A stretch of 40,258 nt of DNA from an uncultured Microbulbifer sp. (GTDB lineage: Bacteria; Pseudomonadota; Gammaproteobacteria; Pseudomonadales; Cellvibrionaceae), in contig NZ_CANLDD010000044.1 of the NCBI RefSeq assembly GCF_947489355.1, forward strand, positions 1-40,258, given 5' to 3'. Below are positions 1 to 7,169 of this stretch, piece by piece; the first letter of the stretch is position 1; every line of letters begins with the position of its first letter. Below the pieces are notes generated by a model. The model did not search any database. It was not told the origin of the DNA and saw nothing but the letters and a program-made list of their open reading frames with translations. The translations under genes were made by a program, and so were the position numbers.

Positions 1-432
1 ATAATACAGGTTTTCGTATTCGGCTGGAGGCATATCGCCAATCGGCTCGAGAATGCGGCGATGGTTAAACCAGTCGACCCAGGTCGCGCTCCTGGTCAAT
101 GAATGCCACCATTACTTCGGTTTGCGGTCGGGCTCCGCCTGGGCGAAAAAAGCGGCAGCCTTGCGCAAGATTTCATTAGCGCGCTTCAGCTCGCGGACTT
201 AGCCCTCCAGCTCTTTAAGGCGGGCTGCGTCACCACTAGTGGTGCCTAGCTTAGTGCCGTTGTCGACTTCCATCTTGTTGACTCATGGTCGTAGAGTCTC
301 AGGTGTATAGCCGATCTTAGAGGCGATAGATGTAATCTCTGCCCAGCGTGATTTATGTTCGTGCTCACCGGTCAACACCATGTGAACTGCGCGTTCCCGT
401 ACTTCGGAGGAGTATCCAGGTTGTTTGCTCAT
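1..432 (-). pseudogene. IS3-family transposase orfA/orfB, degenerate
   Basis: OrfA starts with ATG at 432 (MSKQPGYSSEVRERAV...) and shows the IS3 helix-turn-helix region followed by the typical ending ELKRANEILRKAAAFFAQAE. The orfA frame is disrupted near 290 (after IGYTPETLR) and has an in-frame TAG near 200. OrfB begins at 112 as MVAFIDQER, but near 90 it jumps to the last part of a normal OrfB, WVDWFNHRRILEPIGDMPPAEYE-like, in another frame. The DDE catalytic core is therefore deleted and the element cannot encode an active transposase. Confidence 0.75.
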
Positions 433-482
433 TGGCTAATTCTCTCAAGAAAGTTAGCCTCCGAGAAACCCGGGGTGATTCA
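1..482 (-). mobile_element. IS3-family element remnant (right end and internally deleted body)
   Basis: This is a minus-strand IS3-family insertion sequence cut by the left window edge. The sequence read inward from 482 on the minus strand (TGAATCACCCCGGGTTTC) has the look of an IS3-group terminal repeat, and orfA starts about 50 bases inside it. The body keeps orfA, the first codons of orfB, and then the extreme C-terminus of orfB, so about 0.7 kb or more of the transposase core is missing. The element lies just downstream of the LysE-type gene. No target duplication can be checked because the other end is outside the window. Confidence 0.75.
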
Positions 483-517
483 GGGCGGGCTAGAAACCTG
501 CCTTTACCCAATTAGCC
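482..517. repeat. GC-rich hairpin repeat, copy A
   Basis: A 36-base segment (AGGGCGGGCTAGAAACCTGC then CTTTACCCAATTAGCC) sits between the IS3 end and the stop codon of the LysE-type gene. It matches a second copy at 1275-1310 at about 80% of positions. It can fold as an imperfect hairpin. Both copies lie just downstream of a minus-strand cassette-like gene. It does not have the attC core motifs. It may be a terminator-like or mobile repeat; its function is unknown. Confidence 0.5.
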
Positions 518-526
518 GTTTTTCAT

Positions 527-1150
527 TCATGCCAACTTAGAGCCGAAGCCGATAAATACAACTGCAGTTATAGAATTTAGCCACTTTTTAAATTGCGTAT
601 TGTCTGTGGTATTTTTGATGCGCGACAACATAAATACCATTGTAGAGAACCACAGAAAGTTAACTATAGAGTGCGCAGTTACCAATACATATGCATTTGT
701 TGTCCCTTCATTTGTGGGTATAAATTGTGGGAAGGCCGCCAAATAGAACATTGATACTTTGGGGTTAAGCACGTTTGTTAAGAACCCCTCTGAAAACGCG
801 GTGCGCACTGAAACAAGCTTAATATTTTTATGAGCCGAATCTGGTAATTTTGGATTTTTAGTTTTGAAAGCACTAGCAAGCGCTTTTATACCAATACAGA
901 TTAAATAAGCGGTGCCTAGAATTTTGAAGATAAAAAATGCTTGAGCAGATTGAACGAGAAGTACAGAAATGCCAAATATAGATAATGTACCATGCAAGTA
1001 AAAAGCAGCTACAAATCCCAAAATATTAGCGAAGCCTGATTTTTGTCCAGAGAGTGGAACTGTTTTGGCGAGGAGAAAACCATTTGGACTAGGTGAAATA
1101 ACCAACAAAGCCGCTACCGCTATAAAAGTTATGATGTTATTTATATCCAC
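527..1150 (-). CDS. LysE/RhtB-family amino-acid exporter
   Basis: This 207-residue integral membrane protein belongs to the LysE/RhtB superfamily, whose members export amino acids or related small molecules through the inner membrane. The N-terminus holds the family signature near residue 20 (SPSPNGFLL, normally PGPN), and the middle holds the characteristic LTNVLNPKVSMFYLAAFPQF segment near residue 125. About six hydrophobic segments are visible and the length is normal for the family. The Ser-Pro-Ser-Pro variant of the PGP motif is slightly unusual. The gene is AT-rich and lies in the cassette region on the same strand as the other cassette genes. The substrate cannot be predicted. Confidence 0.9.
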   Translation of the reverse strand: MDINNIITFIAVAALLVISPSPNGFLLAKTVPLSGQKSGFANILGFVAAFYLHGTLSIFGISVLLVQSAQAFFIFKILGTAYLICIGIKALASAFKTKNPKLPDSAHKNIKLVSVRTAFSEGFLTNVLNPKVSMFYLAAFPQFIPTNEGTTNAYVLVTAHSIVNFLWFSTMVFMLSRIKNTTDNTQFKKWLNSITAVVFIGFGSKLA

Positions 1151-1274
1151 TCAATTCTTCTTAGACAAAGATAAAGTCTCAATGACTTATGGGCAGAATT
1201 TGGGCCGTCCAATTTTTTCTGAATGGTCACTCCCAAGTTGGGTACGAGTAACGATCCTGAAAGATGGTGTGGGG

Positions 1275-1310
1275 AGGGCGGGCTCGAAGCCCGCCTTTAC
1301 TCGATTATGC
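1275..1310. repeat. GC-rich hairpin repeat, copy B
   Basis: This is the second copy of the repeat at 482-517. It contains the perfect inverted repeat GGCGGGCTTCGAGCCCGCC on the minus strand (9-base arms closing on a single unpaired base), followed on the plus strand by CTTTACTCGATTA. It begins inside the last codons of the 1305-1691 gene. On the plus strand the hairpin is followed by a few T residues, weak for a Rho-independent terminator. Confidence 0.5.
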
Positions 1311-1691
1311 ATTTTTTGCTCCCCTGCGCTGAATTGCACTACCAAGATACGCACCCAGCAATGAGGAGGCCACCAATGAAAGGCCATAGATTAGCTCTAT
1401 ATAATAAGCAGTATCACTGAAATTTAGTAGTCCAAAAAGAATAAACGACGGGAGCACTTGCAACGATGAAAGATAAAAAGCGCCCTTTGCGCAAAGATAT
1501 CCTGTCGTAACCCCCATTACGAAAAACATAATTTGGACTGGACCTATGAGTGTCAATAATTGACTACCAAAGATTTCCGAAAGATAATAAGATAGTTTTT
1601 GGGCGTTGCTGATGAATGGCGGCCACAAATACCAGAGTAGGATAACTCCTAACCCGATAGAAAAATGAACTAATTGTGTAAGCGTTTTCAT
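1305..1691 (-). CDS. four-helix membrane protein, probable cassette gene
   Basis: This 128-residue protein is dominated by four hydrophobic segments (about residues 10-25, 42-65, 72-92 and 98-120) and ends in a short basic tail (AIQRRGAKNA). I do not recognise a family. It starts with ATG at 1691 and lies immediately downstream, in the direction of transcription, of the attC site at 1723-1815, as expected for the first gene of the next cassette. Small membrane proteins of unknown function are common in cassette arrays. The hairpin repeat copy B overlaps its stop codon. Confidence 0.65.
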   Translation of the reverse strand: MKTLTQLVHFSIGLGVILLWYLWPPFISNAQKLSYYLSEIFGSQLLTLIGPVQIMFFVMGVTTGYLCAKGAFYLSSLQVLPSFILFGLLNFSDTAYYIELIYGLSLVASSLLGAYLGSAIQRRGAKNA

Positions 1692-1722
1692 GGCTACTCC
1701 AGTTTATTGTTCCGAGGCGGAT

Positions 1723-1815
1723 GCATAACGCCTCAATAATCGACACGCTGCGCGCAGTTTAGCATGTCCGGTGGAGCCCTATAAGGGCGGAAAGAAATTC
1801 ATCGATTTGTTAAAT
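1723..1815 (-). repeat. attC recombination site
   Basis: The site starts on the plus strand with GCATAAC (1723-1729) and ends with GTTAAAT (1809-1815), the two simple-site cores of an attC read from the opposite strand. Inner arms AATCGA and TCGATT pair next to the cores, as L'' and L' boxes do. It is 93 bases long, within the range of chromosomal attC sites. It overlaps the stop codon of the CHAP gene, the usual position of an attC at the 3' end of its cassette gene. Confidence 0.75.
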
Positions 1816-2367
1816 ATTTTCCTGCTCAAGCCTTAACCATCCAGCTATACGGCCATTTTGAATAGACCAACCATCTTTATATGATAGGTCATAAATCTCA
1901 CGCGATGGACTGAAAGGTCCCGGATTCTGTTGAGTAATCTCTATCTTCATAGAGTCTAGATCAATGTCTGAAACGATTGCCACATGGCCATAGGGATTTG
2001 TGATTGATGGTTTGAAAATCAAAATATCCCCATATTTAGGAGCGTCAGCACCGCCGTTACGATATTGTAAAAGTCCTCTAGCAGGGTTCAACTCCCCATG
2101 CGATACAGTAGGGTCAAAGAAATCTCTCGCGTGCCCATAAGTATCAGGCATTCTATGCCCGAAATGTTCGTAATAGAACCGCTTTATAAATTCAACACAC
2201 TGGTACTTCAGGCCGAGGTTATAACCATCGCTAGCAAGATTCCTCTCTAATGCATGGTTCACTCCTCCGTTAAAGTAGACTGTTACGCCATCTAATGAAT
2301 CGACTATTTCGCCAATTTCTTGATCTCTATTCAAATTCACTGAAATGATTAGCTTGTACCCAACCAC
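1810..2367 (-). CDS. CHAP-domain amidase/peptidase, probable cassette gene
   Basis: The protein has a CHAP (cysteine, histidine-dependent amidohydrolase/peptidase) domain. The catalytic cysteine lies in KYQCVEFIKRFYYEHFG (about residue 57), the histidine in PYGHVAIVSDI (about 127), followed by the polar segment EITQQNPG. The sequence is closest in style to the amidase domain of glutathionylspermidine synthase/amidase, but substrates in the family range from peptidoglycan to glutathionylspermidine. The listed start is a GTG. In frame upstream, codons to 2412 (an ATT preceded by GAGG) would add a hydrophobic KKYILACILSISLVVVG anchor, so the true protein is probably exported or membrane-anchored and initiated at a rare start codon. 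The attC at 1723-1815 overlaps its stop. Confidence 0.8.
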   Translation of the reverse strand: MVGYKLIISVNLNRDQEIGEIVDSLDGVTVYFNGGVNHALERNLASDGYNLGLKYQCVEFIKRFYYEHFGHRMPDTYGHARDFFDPTVSHGELNPARGLLQYRNGGADAPKYGDILIFKPSITNPYGHVAIVSDIDLDSMKIEITQQNPGPFSPSREIYDLSYKDGWSIQNGRIAGWLRLEQENI

Positions 2368-2437
2368 GACGAGCGAAATAGATAATATACAGGCAAGTAT
2401 GTACTTTTTAATTCTTACAACCTCGATACATGGTGAC

Positions 2438-2481
2438 TTTTAACGCCCGCAGCTGTGAGCGACTTGGGGTGCAGCGGAAAG
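2438..2481 (-). repeat. half of an attC site, interrupted by a group II intron
   Basis: TTTTAAC at 2438-2444, followed by GCCCGCAGC, corresponds on the minus strand to the R'/L' side of an attC (GCTGCGGGCGTTAAAA). The expected second half is absent because group II intron sequence begins at about 2482. The site would be the 3' recombination site of the serine hydrolase cassette (3305-4480). Assignment rests on motif shape, position and the known target preference of group IIC-attC introns. Confidence 0.5.
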
Positions 2482-3262
2482 GTGTTCCGACAGCCTGCGC
2501 TTGTGTACGCCCAGCATGGGCATGAACTAATAAGGTGGAAGTCCTCTGTAGGAGAACCTAATCAACGGGTTACCGGTGATCATAACTACTAGCCGACGGC
2601 AAGGGCAACCCCGCGAGGGGTTGTCTGGAAGAAGCCCAAGCGCAAACCTGCGAGCCGACGAACAGAAAGCGTATATAAGGCCCAGCCCCGGGGACGAGTT
2701 AGCACAAGGTAACCAAGTCCACAGGTTCGAGGAGTAGGGACAATACGGCAGTTGTGTAGGGACAGTTCCTGTTCTTATCCGGGGAGATCTACGCTACAGG
2801 CCAGGGGCGGCCCCAACGCCACGAGGGGGAACCCGCGCGGTGATAGTGCAGAAGTCAGCAGAGGGCATAGTGCCTGGAACCGGCAGGGAGCCGGAGAGGG
2901 GGAAGGCCCGAACATTAAATAAAGAGAGTGAGACATCACTACCTTATGAGGATATCCGGTTGTGACAAACGACGTTCAATCTCATAGCGGCAGTGATTTG
3001 TTCCCAGCTTTGGAGAGTAACCTGTATGCTCAGATGCTGGCACCGGAGAACCTGCGTACTGCCTGAAAGCAAGTGCGTCGGAACAAAGGCGCAATTGGTG
3101 TCGATGGTATCTCCATCGAAGATTATCTCCAGTGGATAAAGTCACGCTGGTCCGCACTGCGCCGAGCCCTGGTTGAGAGCTACTACCAGCCCCAACCCGT
3201 CAAACGGATCGCAATACCCAAGCCCTCAGGGGGTGAATGCCACCTGGGGATACCCAGGGTAA
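2482..3262 (+). mobile_element. group IIC-attC-type intron, truncated at the 3' end
   Basis: From about 2482 (GTGTTCCGAC) to 2940 the sequence has the layout of a bacterial group IIC intron RNA: AACTAATAAGGTGGAAGTCC, CCCCGCGAGGGG hairpin, GGCCCAGCCCCGGGGACGAG and related segments, followed by an intron-encoded protein frame. The protein is cut after about 100 codons and neither domain V nor a 3' end is present. The intron lies in a half attC and is oriented opposite to the cassette genes, which is the established arrangement for group IIC-attC introns. It cannot splice or move by itself. Confidence 0.8.
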
Positions 3263-3303
3263 TGGCACACTGGTGTACCGGTTGTGTGTCAGATTTGGTC
3301 TGA
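2962..3303 (+). pseudogene. group II intron reverse transcriptase/maturase, N-terminal fragment
   Basis: The frame starts with GTG at 2962 after GAGGATATCCGGTT and reads TNDVQSHSGSDLFPALE, then YAQMLAPENLRTA, then a TGA at 3064-3066, then KQVRRNKGAIGVDGISIEDY and PVKRIAIPKPSGGECHLGIP. The TGA stands where family members have a tryptophan (TAWKQVRRNKG). The sequence leaves the family after HLGIPRV at about 3261, so the polymerase palm with its YADD-type motif and the maturase domain are missing. The product is inactive twice over: a nonsense codon and a truncation. Confidence 0.8.
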
Positions 3304-3304
3304 A

Positions 3305-4480
3305 CTAATACAACTTACCCCCAATGTGCCTAAAACAAAACTCTACGATCTCCCAAGCAGATTTTTCAGCAGTGGCAAAATCACCGTCATTTGACGCCAC
3401 CGCAACAACGACATTCGACGTAGGCTCAAATACAAGTAACGCATACCACATAGTGTCTGATCCATTATGCCAATATATAGCCCCATTAAACCAATCATTT
3501 TCGACTCTTTTAGCCCAACCGAAAGCATAATTCTCTAGTTTAACTGTATGCAGTTTTCTATAGGTTTTAGCTTTCAGGAGCTTTCCCGCTCCCAATTCCC
3601 CCTGCAAGTGGTCATTAGCATATAAAGTAAGATCTCGAAGCGTCATATGTACCGCCCCCGCAGGATCAACAACAGGGGACATCTCCGAACCAGGCACAAA
3701 GAAACCCAAGAGCCTCCTATGCCCAACAGGCTGCGCGAGTCTTTCCTGGTCGCCGTTTGGATGTCCAAAACCTGCTGAGCCCAAGTTCAAGGGAATAAAC
3801 ACTTCCTTAGCCACTAGCTGTTTCCATGACTTGTCTGTGACTTTTTCAGCGATAACTGAGGCAATTACATAACCTACATTAGAATAAAGATATTTTGTTC
3901 CAGCTATATTCTTGGGACGATTTCTCAATACCCGAAGAACCTCTATCTCCCTTAATTTTCTTTCAGAATCGCCATGGGCAGGAGCTGTGAAAAAAGTCGT
4001 GTAAAAAGAAAAATTTTCTTTTGCACCCGAAGTGGCAGTCAATAATTGCTCAACCGTAACATCTAACCACGCTTCATGTATATCGGGGTATTCCTGAAAT
4101 ACATCTTTAACTCTTGTTTTCCACGCCAGCTTACCATCTTCAATTAGACGCGCAATCATTGTCGCTGTAATGGATTTTGTTATTGATCCAATATGCCATT
4201 TTTCAGCATCGGTTACCGCTACCCCACTACCTTTTTTCCTCTCTCCCACAGCGGAAGAAAAAACTATCGATCCATTTTTAGTCGCCATGGCAGCAAGAGA
4301 AACCAATCCAGTTTCACGTCTTTTCTTAGCTAGAATCGCTGAAAAAACGTCCTCATTTTCTACCTCCCCCCTTAATTTCATATTATTGCTACTTTGTGCA
4401 GAGAAAGATAATTCACAATCTAAAAAAACCATTACAAAACACATTTTGATTAGAGTTTTTATTACGTAATCTCTACTCAT
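3305..4480 (-). CDS. serine hydrolase of the class C beta-lactamase-like (DUF/PF00144) family
   Basis: This 391-residue protein has an N-terminal signal sequence (hydrophobic about residues 7-27) and the three landmarks of the beta-lactamase/penicillin-binding superfamily: S99-I-T-K102 (SxxK nucleophile and base), Y199-S-N201, and H338-N-G340 in place of KTG. It is therefore probably a periplasmic esterase, peptidase or lactamase-like enzyme; the HxG variant is common in esterase and D-aminopeptidase members, and antibiotic hydrolysis should not be assumed. It is AT-rich, on the cassette strand, and its downstream attC is broken by the group IIC intron, so it is probably a captured cassette. 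Confidence 0.85.
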   Translation of the reverse strand: MSRDYVIKTLIKMCFVMVFLDCELSFSAQSSNNMKLRGEVENEDVFSAILAKKRRETGLVSLAAMATKNGSIVFSSAVGERKKGSGVAVTDAEKWHIGSITKSITATMIARLIEDGKLAWKTRVKDVFQEYPDIHEAWLDVTVEQLLTATSGAKENFSFYTTFFTAPAHGDSERKLREIEVLRVLRNRPKNIAGTKYLYSNVGYVIASVIAEKVTDKSWKQLVAKEVFIPLNLGSAGFGHPNGDQERLAQPVGHRRLLGFFVPGSEMSPVVDPAGAVHMTLRDLTLYANDHLQGELGAGKLLKAKTYRKLHTVKLENYAFGWAKRVENDWFNGAIYWHNGSDTMWYALLVFEPTSNVVVAVASNDGDFATAEKSAWEIVEFCFRHIGGKLY

Positions 4481-4586
4481 TAGAAAATCTCATAGATAAG
4501 TTATCACTCCATTTTCTTTCTCGGACAGTTTTACTTGAGGAAGAACGCCCTCCGCCGGCAACAGCTGAACACTCATTGACTCCAAA

Positions 4587-4780
4587 GTGCGTGAAGGTGG
4601 ATTGATGAACCGCCAACGAACAAGACTCCGGTGAGAGTCGCTGAAACACAAGAGTAAGCGATATTATCAGACCGAAGGTGTGGACTCAATTTGATGTAAT
4701 CAAGCTGAGCTGTTGAATTGTCGGTCGTAGAGGGTGCTGCCAACAGGCAAAAAAATGGAATGTCGAGAGCTTTCTGGCTA
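4587..4780 (+). mobile_element. probable 5' fragment of a second group II intron
   Basis: GTGCG at 4587-4591 is a group II intron 5' terminus consensus. The following text (AAGGTGGATTGATGAACCGCC, then CCGGTGAGAGTCGCTGAAACACAAG, then GTCGGTCGTAGAGGGTGCTGCC) resembles the structured 5' RNA domains of bacterial group II introns in style. It contains no open frame and stops where IS66 sequence begins. I cannot confirm this without a covariance search. It fills most of the gene-free stretch 4481-4790; the other bases (4481-4586) are the upstream region of the hydrolase gene. Confidence 0.4.
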
Positions 4781-4790
4781 CGCATCCAAT

Positions 4791-6382
4791 TTACGATGCT
4801 GAGGCCATCCCGACTCTCTCAAGCTGGATATTCCAAGGTGGCAATGCTTCGTAATCCTCAACCGAGTGACAGTGAGGAATCTGCTCAAGCATCTCCACAT
4901 AATACCTGTAGGGGTCAAGGCCATGGAGCTTGGCCGTGCGAATCAAACTGAAATGTAGGCACAACGCTTTAGCGCCATTGACCGAAGATGTAAACAGAAA
5001 GTTCTTACGAGCCATCACAAAGGGCTTGATCTCCTGCTCAGTCAAGTTGTTGTCGATTTCCAATCGACCGTCGTCGAGGAATGCACACAACCCGCTCCAA
5101 TATTTCAGGCAGTAATGCATAGCCTTACCCAGCGGCGATTTGGGTAGCACTTGCGAATGGTGCTCATCCAGCCAGCACTTCAAGGCGGTTATAACGGGTT
5201 TGGACTCTTGTTGCCGCAATTCATGCCTCTGTTTCGATGACAGGTGGCTGTCTTTGGCTTTGCGCTCAATGCGATAAAGCTTCCTGTAAAATTGCATAGC
5301 TCGCTTTGCCAGTCCGTCCCCTTGCGCCGCTCTTGCTATGGGTTCAAATTTTCGTCGGGCATGTGCATTGCAGTGATTTGGGTTTACAGATGTCCGCTCA
5401 AACAACAATTCAAAAAATGGATCAGCATCGCAATGCAGAGTACCTTCAAAGTCGGCAAACCAGTCTCTCACGAAGCTTTTGTGATCCGATGCATTATATT
5501 CATAGATGATAGCCTCCTTGCTCGGAGAGCCGCCTCGAAACAGTAGGCATAAGATTTTCGGCTTGCTGGTCGGCCAGGTTCATTAAGAACCTGTAGTGAT
5601 GTAGCGTCCAAAGCCCCAATATCGTAGCCAATCACCCCATCTTTTAGCAAATTGATCAGTGGCTGTAGGGGAGTGGCACAATCGATAACAGTGCGGGCCA
5701 TAGTTTGACGGGGAAAGCTGAATCCGGCGCGAGTCTCAAGCTGTTTTTCCAGATGATAGAAGGGTTGACGATCATCTAGCTTGCTGACTATGAGGTGAGC
5801 CAGAACGGATTCGGTAAACTTACCCTTGGGTAGGATATGCTTTGGCTTGGGAGCAGTAACTATTTGGTCTGCACAGCCTTTGGGACAGGCTACCTTCTCC
5901 CGCAGCTCAACAATCACCTCATATACCGGGGGTATGTAGTTCAAACGCTCATGTCGCTCGTAATCAACAAGATTCTTTTGGTAGCCACATGCACAGATCT
6001 TATCCTGTTCTGGGACAGGGATTACCATCTCTTTTCTTGGCAGGCTCTGAGCAAAGGTCTTGTTTGTTTTCCTGTGACGTTTGTGTCCTGCAATACTAAC
6101 CACGCCACCCTGGTCTTTATCGCTATCATCATCACCGCTCTCTACAGAACCTTCATCTCGAACTTCTGTACTATCAAACAGCAACCCCTGAGGATCATTA
6201 GGGTCTTCATATCGCTCAGAGCGCCGACTAAAGAATGAGCGCTGGAGTTGCTTAAATTGAAATAAGAGCTGATTGTAGGCCTTTTCAAAATATTTGCACC
6301 GCTGGTGCGAGTGTTTGAGTTCTCGTGTGAGCTGGTCAACCTGGCGCTGTAGCGCATCATCGGTAGCCATTGGGTTTTCCAA
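4791..6382 (-). pseudogene. IS66 TnpC transposase, frameshifted
   Basis: The first part (6382 to about 5536) contains a coiled-coil-like N-terminus, a zinc-binding segment (CACGYQKN...CPKGC) and the first catalytic Asp region (YDIGALDATSL). After SRKSYAYCF the frame shifts; the rest (about 5536 to 4791) resumes as RGGSPSKEAIIYEYNAS and continues with LHCDADPFFE (second Asp) and GRLEIDNNLTEQEIKPF (catalytic Glu). A one-base deletion at about 5533-5538 explains it: restoring one C gives an uninterrupted protein. Unless this is a sequencing error, TnpC is inactive. The start is either ATG at 6382 or ATG at 6370. Confidence 0.85.
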
Positions 6383-6438
6383 TGTTAATTTATACGTGGA
6401 TTATACAATATAAATCTATTCTTCAGACTCCGCATACA

Positions 6439-6789
6439 TCAATAAAATCGTGAAAATGATAGTTTTTCTGGTTCTTTTTTCTGATTAAAATACAAACCGG
6501 AAAGCATCCAATGTAATTGAGAAATCGATAACTCTATTGTGTCATTTGAGATACATGGAAAGATAAACCTCGATTTTTCGTTTCTCGTATAGAGGAGCCA
6601 GAATCCATTATCTTCCCAGTAGAGAAGACGAATTTTATCGGTCTTTTTGTTGCGAAAAACAAAGAGTTGACCGGATGTTGGATCTTTGTTCAATGTATCG
6701 GCCACCAATAACACGATACCATCGATTTGTTTGCGAAAATCAATCGGCTGGCGGTAAAGCCAGACTTTGGTATTGAACGGTAGCCACAT
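6439..6789 (-). CDS. tnpB: IS66 TnpB accessory protein
   Basis: This complete 116-residue IS66 Orf2 protein begins MWLPFNTKVWLYRQPIDFRK and contains the family core SGQLFVFRNKKTDKIRLLYW. TnpB is required for transposition of IS66-type elements, but its biochemical role is not firmly established. It follows tnpA with a five-base gap, so the two are probably translated from one message. The frame is intact although the downstream tnpC is broken. Confidence 0.9.
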   Translation of the reverse strand: MWLPFNTKVWLYRQPIDFRKQIDGIVLLVADTLNKDPTSGQLFVFRNKKTDKIRLLYWEDNGFWLLYTRNEKSRFIFPCISNDTIELSISQLHWMLSGLYFNQKKEPEKLSFSRFY

Positions 6790-6794
6790 CGCAT

Positions 6795-7085
6795 TTACAG
6801 ACCCATAAGGCCAGGGATTTCCGCCAGCAGAGCTGGGCTATTGATCACCAGCTTTATACCATTAGGAAATTCTAATACGCCCAGGTTTCCCGTAGGGGCT
6901 GCGGGAGGCTTGATATCTACAGGAACAAAGTCAGGGGTATCAGGCACAGGAGTTTGATCAGATAGTTTGCGGTGCCAGTAGAGGAATTTGCTGTAGCTCA
7001 AATTGTGCTTGCGAGTATAGGCCCGCTTGGATTGAGAGCTTTTTTCATAGGCGCTCACATTGCTTAGCCACTTTTGCTGATTCAT
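6795..7085 (-). CDS. tnpA: IS66 TnpA (Orf1) accessory protein
   Basis: This small basic IS66 Orf1 protein is similar in layout to TnpA proteins with an N-terminal helix-turn-helix (AYEKSSQSKRAYTRKHNLSY, then FLYWHRKL) and a C-terminal segment GVLEFPNGIKLVIN. I chose ATG at 7085 because GGGGGACAG lies a few bases upstream; an ATG at 7139 in the same frame would add a poorly conserved proline-rich stretch. It is the first gene of the IS66 operon and lies about 85 bases inside the right end. Confidence 0.8.
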   Translation of the reverse strand: MNQQKWLSNVSAYEKSSQSKRAYTRKHNLSYSKFLYWHRKLSDQTPVPDTPDFVPVDIKPPAAPTGNLGVLEFPNGIKLVINSPALLAEIPGLMGL

Positions 7086-7169
7086 GAGGCTGTCCCCCGA
7101 AGTAGATGGAGGGGGTATCATGGCAGCCTGACAAAGCAAATTGAATAATGTGGTTCACGTACCGCTTAC

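Larger units (their letters stand above)
4785..7169 (-). mobile_element. IS66-family insertion sequence
   Basis: Three minus-strand genes in the order tnpA (7085-6795), tnpB (6789-6439) and tnpC (6382-4791) are the standard IS66 layout. The outer right end is GTAAGCGGTACG read inward from 7169 on the minus strand, matching the GTAAGCG terminus known for the family. The left terminal repeat is not evident just beyond tnpC, and the bases next to the right end (GATCTAGC) are not repeated at the left, so the left end has been lost or rearranged. The element interrupts the isocitrate lyase/PEP mutase family gene at 7170. Confidence 0.85.

Noticed and set aside
1262..1300. tRNA 3'-half (T-arm-like GGCTTCGAGCC) as an integration site
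   Set aside because: No complete acceptor, D or anticodon stems are found on either strand; it is better described as the hairpin repeat.
4656..4662. GTAAGCG as the left terminal repeat of IS66
   Set aside because: Only seven bases match the right end, the following bases differ, and there is no matching 8-base duplication; it is more likely a chance match in the intron-like segment.
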